NCBI GenBank assembly: GCA_003158505.1
Contig: PMJK01000103.1
Span: 36,122 to 47,278, forward strand
Direction: 5' to 3'
Origin: Holophagaceae bacterium
GTDB taxonomy: Bacteria; Acidobacteriota; Holophagae; Holophagales; Holophagaceae
DNA length: 11,157 nucleotides
Position 1 is the stretch's first letter; every line of letters begins with the position of its first letter. The notes below the pieces were generated by a model. The model ran no database searches. It saw only the letters and a program-made list of their open reading frames with translations, and was not told where the DNA came from. The position numbers and the translations under genes were made by a program. Shown one piece after another: positions 5,952 to 11,157 of the stretch.

Positions 5952-7826
5952 ATGGCTTCGACGCTGGACTTCGGTCACAAAGTATTCGCCGATTTTCCTG
6001 ATATTTACACCCCGGAAGTCCTCCGCGCCCTGGAAGCGCTGGCGCCCCTCGACCTGCGTCGGCGGGAGTTGATGGTCCAGCGCACAGCGCGGCGGAAGCG
6101 GCGCCACGAACGCGGCGAGCGGATCGGCTTCCTCGATCCCACAACGGTGATCCCGGGTACCCAGATCACCGTCGTGGATGCGCGGTCGGGGAACTTCGAT
6201 GGCGCGGTGATTCCGCCGGACCTCCAACGTCAGTGGATCCAGGGCACGGGACCGGCTACCAAGCCGCGCTCCGACGTGCGCTCCGGCATCCGCAACGTGG
6301 CCTACGCGTTGCTTTCCGGTGCCGATGGCTGGATGTTCGATGGCGAGGATGCGCTGGGGCAGGTGGACACCATGTCCCTCGACAACCACCGCAACCTCAA
6401 GCTCGCCCTCGCGCGGGACCCGCTCTTCCTGGAAGTGGCCGAAGAAGTCGCTACCGAGATGAACCGCTGGGCCGACGGCTTCTTCGGCCATCCCATCATC
6501 GCCGACTGGCGCCAGCAGCTGGACTTCACCACCGTGCTCTATCGTTGCCGGGGCCTCCACCTGGATGACCGCCATATCCGCCTCCAGGGTGGGGGCTTTT
6601 CCGCCTCCATCGCGGACCTGGTGCTCTTCATCGTGAACAACTATCAGAAGCTCCAGGCTGCGGGCCGCAGCCTCGTCCTCTACCTGCCCAAGATCCAGAA
6701 CGCGGAGGAAGCCGCCTTCTGGAACAGCCTGCTCCTAGCGCTGCAGGCCCACCTGGGCCTGCCGGCGGGCACCATCAAGGCCTATGTGCTGGTGGAGCAG
6801 ATCGAGCAGTGCTTCCAGCTCATGGAGATCCGGGCCGCCCTTTCGCCGCACTTCGTGGGCTTCAATACGGGTCGCTGGGACTACATCAACTCCGTGTCGG
6901 ACGCCATGGCCTGGGACAAGACTTTCGTGAATCCCAACATCTCGTCCATCGTGATGACTTACGGCTACATGCATAACTATGAGGACCGCGTGCGCCGGGC
7001 CATGAACACACTGGACCGGAACGGCCGGTTCGCGCTCTGGCAGGGCGGCATGGAACCCAACATCCCCGTGGGCTCCGAGGAGGGCGTGGCCGCGAGCATG
7101 AAGCGGGCCGTGGCGGGGGCCGAACGCGAGCAGCGCGAGGGGGCCTCCGGCAAGTGGGTGGCCCACTGGAAGATGGTCCACATCGTCCGCCCGGTCTGGG
7201 AGAAGGTGGGCCAGGCCAATCAGCTGGGCCGCGCCTTCCCGGCGCTGACCTACGGGCCCGAGGATGCGGCGGGGCTCACGCAGCTGGAACCGGCCCCCCG
7301 CACCATCGCGGGCGCCCGGGATCTGCTCTCCGTCGCCCTGCAGTACGGCAATGCGTTCCTCCGGGGCTTCCAGGCCGCCGCCCTGAAGCCGGCAGACTTC
7401 TTCGGCAACGACGATGTGCTCTACCTCATGGAGGACATGGCCACGGGCGAGATCCGGATGTCCATCCTCTGGGAGTGGATCCACAAGGGCGCCGTCCTCA
7501 CCGAGGCCGATGCCGCCACGGGCTGTGCCACCGGGGACGCCTTCACGCTGGCCCTCTTTGCCCGCCTGCTCGACGAGGAGTACGCCAAGCTCCGCAAGGC
7601 CCGCAACAAGGATGTCCACGACGATTCCAAGGACACCACCCTCCCCATCGCCCGGGCCATCGTTCGGACCTATGTCCAGAGTGACGTGAAGCCCCCCTGG
7701 TACGTCGACCTGCTGAACATCAACCTCGGACTGGATGATCTGGCCGTGGCCGAAACCCGCATCACGCGCTACCTCGAAGCCTTCAAGAAGGACGGAACGC
7801 GCATCACCGAGAACCTGGATTTCTGA
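5952..7826 (+). CDS. Malate synthase, class A (AceB-like), enlarged
   Basis: Condenses glyoxylate with acetyl-CoA to give malate. The 624 residues follow the malate synthase TIM-barrel plan: a DLQxxxxQGTGPATKP segment like the class A DLQDRRVEITGPT block, FDGED at 129-133, RGLHL with the catalytic-type Arg200, TIKAYVLVE with metal ligand Glu282, GFNTGRWDY with metal ligand Asp310, GKWVAHW (class A DGTWVAHP), and LMEDMATGEI with Asp495 matching the catalytic base. It is longer than E. coli AceB (about 533) and shorter than class G enzymes (about 720), and it lacks an obvious class G insert. Key residues are present, so activity is expected. It is divergent from glcDEF, whose product glyoxylate is its substrate. 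No isocitrate lyase is in view, so the role may be glycolate use rather than the glyoxylate shunt. No clear terminator is seen in the 29 bp before the convergent neighbour. Confidence 0.85.
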   Translation: MASTLDFGHKVFADFPDIYTPEVLRALEALAPLDLRRRELMVQRTARRKRRHERGERIGFLDPTTVIPGTQITVVDARSGNFDGAVIPPDLQRQWIQGTGPATKPRSDVRSGIRNVAYALLSGADGWMFDGEDALGQVDTMSLDNHRNLKLALARDPLFLEVAEEVATEMNRWADGFFGHPIIADWRQQLDFTTVLYRCRGLHLDDRHIRLQGGGFSASIADLVLFIVNNYQKLQAAGRSLVLYLPKIQNAEEAAFWNSLLLALQAHLGLPAGTIKAYVLVEQIEQCFQLMEIRAALSPHFVGFNTGRWDYINSVSDAMAWDKTFVNPNISSIVMTYGYMHNYEDRVRRAMNTLDRNGRFALWQGGMEPNIPVGSEEGVAASMKRAVAGAEREQREGASGKWVAHWKMVHIVRPVWEKVGQANQLGRAFPALTYGPEDAAGLTQLEPAPRTIAGARDLLSVALQYGNAFLRGFQAAALKPADFFGNDDVLYLMEDMATGEIRMSILWEWIHKGAVLTEADAATGCATGDAFTLALFARLLDEEYAKLRKARNKDVHDDSKDTTLPIARAIVRTYVQSDVKPPWYVDLLNINLGLDDLAVAETRITRYLEAFKKDGTRITENLDF

Positions 7827-7855
7827 TCGCTCTCAGCGCCAACCGAAAAGGTGAA

Positions 7856-10666
7856 TCAGTTACGCTTCAGTTCCGCTGCAAATGCATTCAACGCCCGATA
7901 GTAGGGATCGATGCTGGGGATGTAGTGGCGTTCGCCGGCAGCATGGGGGCCGATGCCGGTCTGGCCCCAGACCACGGCCTGACCGCCGGGGGCGAAGCGG
8001 GCGGAGGTGCCGGCGCCCTTGCGGCCGATGCGGACGTCGCCACCCGCCGCCGTGATGCCCGAGAGCAGGGCCTTGAGGTAGGGGTTCTCGGGACTGCAGA
8101 TCACGCCGGGCTCCCAGGCGGAGGGCAGGAATTCCAGCTGCAGCTCGGTGGCCAGGGCCTCGATCTCGGCGCGCATCTTCGACACATCGTCCTGGGGAAT
8201 GGGGCGGATCTCCACGCCCAGGGAACCGCGATCCGGCGTGATGTTGAAGATGCCGGGCGTGCCCACCTGGATGTAGGCGAAGCGGGCCAGGGACTGCCAG
8301 CCGTCGGCGGCCTTCAGGGTGAGGTGCTTGGCGAACAGCTCGCGCAGGGCCTCCCGGGCGCTGAGCAGGCGCTCAGTGAGGTCGGCGCCGCCCGCCAGCC
8401 CGCTGTGGCCGCGGGTGCCGTGCGCCACCAGTTCAAAGCGCAGCACGCCGCGGTTCTGGGTGCAGACCTCGCCCCAGAGTTCTGTGCCCTTCTCGCCGGT
8501 GCGCTCGCCCGCGACAAAGAAGGATGGCTCGTAGTTCCACTCGTCTTTCAGCTGTTTCAGCACATGGGGCGTGCCCATGGGTTCCAGCTCACCGTTCTCC
8601 TCGTTGCCCACCAGCAGCAGGTTCACGGGGGGATAGGGCGCGCCCTTCTTGAGCGTGTCCTTCATCCACACCAGGTAGGTGGACACCACGGTCTTCATGT
8701 CGGCGGTACCGCGGCCCCAGAGGTAGTCGCCCTCGATCTTGGGCTCGAACTGGCTGTCGTCCGGTTCCGGCTCCACTACGTCGAAGTGGCCGCAGAGCAT
8801 GGCCGGGGCCTTCTCGCCGCCCGGGAAGTGGGCCAGCAAGGCGGGGAAGGGGCCCTGATCGAAAGTGAGCGTGGGCACGCCGTGGTTGCGGAGGTAGTCG
8901 TGGACGAAAGTGGCGGCCCGATGGACCTCGGTGACCCGCTCCTCGGGGCAGGCGGTGACGCTGGGGATGCGCACCAGGCGCTGGGACAGGGCCACGACCT
9001 CGGAAGCCTTGTCCGGATAGTCCAGGTCCACCAGCGCCTCGGGCCGGGGCTGGAAGCGTATGGGGGCCTGGGGATCCAGGTGCACTTCGTCCCGGGCGTG
9101 CTCCACGAAGTCCTGGAGCTTACCTTCCTCGGCGCCCAGGTCGGCGAGGTGGGCCGTGATGGTCTCCACGTCCTGGCGGACCTGGACCGTCCGGGCCTCG
9201 GCCAGGCCCACCAGCAGGTCGGGCGGCACGATGTCCGAGCTGCCGAGCTTGGCCTTCAGGGTCTGCCGGATGCGCTCGGCAGTACTGGGGGCGCCCGCCG
9301 CCAGGTCGCGCAGGGGCTGGAGGTCCTCCCACATGCCCAGGGCCTCGGCCATGGGCCGCATCTGCTTGAGGGTCCATTCCAGGAAGGCGCGCAGGGCAAT
9401 GGGCTTGGCGGTGAGGGGATTCTCGATGACGCCCCGCAGGCCCTCCCGGGCCGCCAGCTCCTCGTTGCGCCGGGCGCGCTTGATGTCCTCGGCGTCGTAG
9501 CGGAAGCCGCGGGCGAAGTCCGCATCCGCATAGAAGCGGAGCAGCAACAGATGCTTCAGCGTGAGATTGGCGACGTCCAGAGCCAGGTCGTGGCCGGGGT
9601 CATCCGTTCGCACTTCCACCCGGGCCATGGGCAGGTCGATGCGGGCGAAGAGGTTCTGGCGCTCGATCTGGGCGGCCATGTCCTCCACGTTGCGGGTCTC
9701 GCCGGCGGCGAAAAGGCCCCGGGCGTAGATGTCGTGCAGCTGGTCGCTGGTGACCTGGATGAGGCGCTCCACCGGCTCGGCCTGGGAGCGGGCGCGCACG
9801 GGGATCCAGTTGTTGTTGCCGAACCGCACGCCGCTGCGCACCAGGTCGTAGGACAGGCGGAGGTAGTCGGCATGGCTGCGGTTCAGGTCCGGCACATCCA
9901 GGGCGGGCGGGTTCGGAAAGGTGAGGTTGCGCACGGATTCGAAGGGCGTGAGCCGCACCACGGGCTTGCCGTTCTCTTCGGAGGCCTGCAGGGGGGTACT
10001 GGCGCTGGTGGCGATGAAGACCGCCGCGAAGGCGCGCATGAGGCGCGTGCCCGTGATGTAGACCTGGTTCTTGTAGTCGTCCAGGTGGGTGTCGCCGCGC
10101 TCGGCGGCGGGCAGGTGCATGAAGTCCCAGGCCAGCATGGGTTCGGGCAGGCTCAGGTTCGAGTGGGTTCCCGCCGTGGCCAGCTCGGTGCCGTACATGT
10201 CCACGCAACGCTGGAGGTAGCGGCGCTTGGCCAGGTGCCAGGATTCCGGGACGCAATCGGGGCCGATCTTGGGCAGGACGAGCAGGTTGCCGTGCCAGTA
10301 GTGGAGCGGTTCCCCGAAGCTGCGTCCGGCCTTGGCCAGGGCGTTGATGAGGGCGGCCTCCAGCAGGCGGCCTTCGTACACGGCACCCTTGGGCGTGTGA
10401 TAGGGCCGCGTGACCCACTCGATCATCCAGTGGAACACCTCGAGCTGGTGGTACTCCTCCATCCAGGGTGAGAGCACCTTGGTCCGCAGGTGGTCGACGA
10501 ACGACATGTGGTCGGGTCCGGTGCCGACGGTGAGCAGCGGGCGGAACTGCGGATCCACCAGGTTCCACTCCAACTCTAGTCCGCAGAGCCCCCCGGAGGG
10601 ACGGGTCTCCAGCGCGGTCTGTCGTGCCAGCTGGAATTTCTCGACGAAGGCCTTCAGGTCGAACAC
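7856..10666 (-). CDS. Fusion: glutamate-cysteine-ligase-like domain + M20 zinc peptidase/deacylase
   Basis: A 936-residue protein in two parts. Residues about 1-505 look like a carboxylate-amine ligase of the GCS/glutamine-synthetase fold: GLELEWNLVD (29-38, Glu31/Glu33 as metal or ATP ligands), Glu83 in WMIEWVTRP, GTHSNLSLPEP (166-176) and VEVR (350-353) before a helical segment. Residues about 545-936 are a full M20 domain (DapE/ArgE/CPG2 type): GHFDVV with His627 and Asp629, GRGTADMK with Asp656, NEENGE with Glu689 and Glu690 (base and ligand), Glu721, lid-domain His754 in RGHSG, and C-terminal His914. All expected M20 metal and catalytic residues are present. The linker (about 505-545) is charged and proline-containing. 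The start is GTG (10664-10666), with GGAG five bases upstream and an in-frame TGA shortly before. The ligase call is by motif and weaker than the M20 call; the substrate is unknown. The aminotransferase gene lies upstream on the same strand. Confidence 0.75.
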   Translation of the reverse strand: MFDLKAFVEKFQLARQTALETRPSGGLCGLELEWNLVDPQFRPLLTVGTGPDHMSFVDHLRTKVLSPWMEEYHQLEVFHWMIEWVTRPYHTPKGAVYEGRLLEAALINALAKAGRSFGEPLHYWHGNLLVLPKIGPDCVPESWHLAKRRYLQRCVDMYGTELATAGTHSNLSLPEPMLAWDFMHLPAAERGDTHLDDYKNQVYITGTRLMRAFAAVFIATSASTPLQASEENGKPVVRLTPFESVRNLTFPNPPALDVPDLNRSHADYLRLSYDLVRSGVRFGNNNWIPVRARSQAEPVERLIQVTSDQLHDIYARGLFAAGETRNVEDMAAQIERQNLFARIDLPMARVEVRTDDPGHDLALDVANLTLKHLLLLRFYADADFARGFRYDAEDIKRARRNEELAAREGLRGVIENPLTAKPIALRAFLEWTLKQMRPMAEALGMWEDLQPLRDLAAGAPSTAERIRQTLKAKLGSSDIVPPDLLVGLAEARTVQVRQDVETITAHLADLGAEEGKLQDFVEHARDEVHLDPQAPIRFQPRPEALVDLDYPDKASEVVALSQRLVRIPSVTACPEERVTEVHRAATFVHDYLRNHGVPTLTFDQGPFPALLAHFPGGEKAPAMLCGHFDVVEPEPDDSQFEPKIEGDYLWGRGTADMKTVVSTYLVWMKDTLKKGAPYPPVNLLLVGNEENGELEPMGTPHVLKQLKDEWNYEPSFFVAGERTGEKGTELWGEVCTQNRGVLRFELVAHGTRGHSGLAGGADLTERLLSAREALRELFAKHLTLKAADGWQSLARFAYIQVGTPGIFNITPDRGSLGVEIRPIPQDDVSKMRAEIEALATELQLEFLPSAWEPGVICSPENPYLKALLSGITAAGGDVRIGRKGAGTSARFAPGGQAVVWGQTGIGPHAAGERHYIPSIDPYYRALNAFAAELKRN

Positions 10667-10686
10667 GGGTACTCCGGATCAATCAA

Positions 10687-10708
10687 CTGAGGGCTCGAAA
10701 TTCCTCAG
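10687..10708. repeat. Short inverted repeat in the leader of the fusion gene
   Basis: CTGAGG (10687-10692) and CCTCAG (10703-10708) are perfect 6 bp arms with a 10 bp spacer, about 20-40 bp upstream of the GTG start. A weak minus-strand -10 candidate, TAGTAT (10709-10714), abuts it, but no good -35 is found. It could be an operator or chance. Confidence 0.25.
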
Positions 10709-10729
10709 ATACTAAAAGCTGAATTGCTG

Positions 10730-10794
10730 AACCGCAGATAGCGCAGATTCGTTTCCTGGGTTGTTCATCTGCGCAAGCTGCGACATCTGCGGTT
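10730..10794. repeat. 65 bp palindromic intergenic element of about 9 bp CGCAGAT units
   Basis: Outer arms AACCGCAGAT (10730-10739) and ATCTGCGGTT (10785-10794) are perfect complements, and so are inner arms GCGCAGAT (10741-10748) and ATCTGCGC (10767-10774). The right side reads as three 9 bp units (10767-10775, 10776-10784, 10785-10793) that share CTGCG; the left side has two such units. The whole can fold into a long hairpin with a bulge of 10 bases on one side. It lies between two minus-strand genes, and no T-run follows on the minus strand, so it is unlikely to be a plain terminator. The form suggests a dispersed REP/MITE-like repeat. Confidence 0.6.
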
Positions 10795-10809
10795 AGAACT
10801 TCATCGTTT

Positions 10810-11157
10810 TCATTTTTCCAGACTCTTGAGCGCTGCGAGCAGTCTCTCCGCGGCGCCCTTGGTCTTCTCGGGGGGAGTGGCGTAGGAGAAACGGATCCAC
10901 TCGCCGCCGTAGGGGCTGAAGAAGGCGCCGGGCACCACCGCCACGCCGTGTTCCTCGGCCATGTACTGGCCCATGGGTTCAGAGTCGGCCCAGCCCTTGC
11001 CCTTCAGGGCGTCGGCCACCTTGATGAAGGCGTAATAGCCCTGGCCGATGATGTGGGTGAGGTTCTTTTCCCTCAGGAAGGTCCGCAGCCAAGCGCGGCT
11101 GGCGCGAGTGGGCCCGGCGATGGGTTCGGCCGCCACCTTGATGCCCTTCTCGTAGGC
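10810..11157 (-). CDS. Class I PLP-dependent aminotransferase, C-terminal part (runs off the right edge)
   Basis: The 115 visible residues are the C-terminal small domain of a fold-type I aminotransferase (AspC/AlaA-like). The diagnostic stretch is HGVAVVPGAFFSPYGGEWIRF, with the Arg of WIRFSYA that holds the substrate alpha-carboxylate, followed by a closing helix before the TGA at 10810-10812. The frame stays open to the window edge, so the start and the PLP-lysine are outside; a GTG at 11134-11136 is internal. It ends 143 bp upstream of the ligase/peptidase fusion on the same strand, so shared transcription is possible but not shown. Substrate specificity cannot be read from this part. Confidence 0.85.
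   Translation of the reverse strand, partial: AYEKGIKVAAEPIAGPTRASRAWLRTFLREKNLTHIIGQGYYAFIKVADALKGKGWADSEPMGQYMAEEHGVAVVPGAFFSPYGGEWIRFSYATPPEKTKGAAERLLAALKSLEK

Noticed and set aside
5820..6575. A 251-residue minus-strand frame opposite the start of the malate synthase gene
   Set aside because: It is antisense to conserved malate synthase blocks and runs through the divergent promoters into glcD. No domain is recognisable.
7827..7855. Terminator between the convergent malate synthase and fusion genes
   Set aside because: Only a 4 bp CTGA/TCAG pairing is visible and no T-run on either strand, so no intrinsic terminator can be supported in this 29 bp gap.
7925..10471. An 848-residue plus-strand open frame inside the ligase/peptidase gene
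   Set aside because: Striking in length, but it is fully antisense to a gene with complete M20 motifs. Its composition (Gly, Val, His, Ala, Gln repeats) is that of a complementary-strand shadow, and no start site or domain supports it.
10730..10794. CRISPR-like or intrinsic terminator reading of the palindrome
   Set aside because: Repeat units are only about 9 bp without unique spacers, and no U-tract follows on the minus strand, so neither reading fits; kept as a palindromic repeat.

Overview
The window is high-GC, densely coded bacterial chromosome with six genes on the minus strand and one on the plus strand. There are no rRNA or tRNA genes, no CRISPR arrays and no obvious insertion sequences. 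The gene content and the protein styles (long GlcE, malate synthase of about 620 residues, two-domain ligase/peptidase) would fit an Acidobacteriota lineage such as Holophagae/Geothrix. That assignment is impression only and was not tested.

Left part (1-5950, all minus strand): a two-carbon/hydroxy-acid utilisation locus. Transcription starts near 5877 and runs leftward through glcD, glcE and glcF (the FAD, FAD-like and Fe-S subunits of glycolate oxidase, or of a related D-lactate oxidase). The glcD/glcE overlap of 11 nt and the 15 nt glcE-glcF gap point to one operon. After a 327 bp gap with a good sigma70-like promoter and several inverted repeats comes an LldP/GlcA-type lactate/glycolate permease, cut off by the left edge.

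Middle (5851-7826): a short divergent promoter region separates glcD from a plus-strand malate synthase of the class A (AceB) type. Each direction has an extended -10 element, and the two lie so close that two polymerases probably cannot bind at once. The combined route is inferred as glycolate uptake, oxidation to glyoxylate, and condensation with acetyl-CoA to malate. This matches the logic of the E. coli glc operon, but with a different malate synthase, a different gene order, and no glcG or regulator visible here.

Right part (7856-11157, minus strand): a 936-residue protein that appears to fuse a glutamate-cysteine-ligase-like (GCS/glutamine-synthetase fold) domain to a complete M20 zinc peptidase/deacylase domain. 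It is preceded by the C-terminal part of a class I PLP aminotransferase cut off by the right edge. Between these two is a 65 bp palindromic intergenic element built of about 9 bp units. The fusion protein is the least explained and most interesting item in the window.
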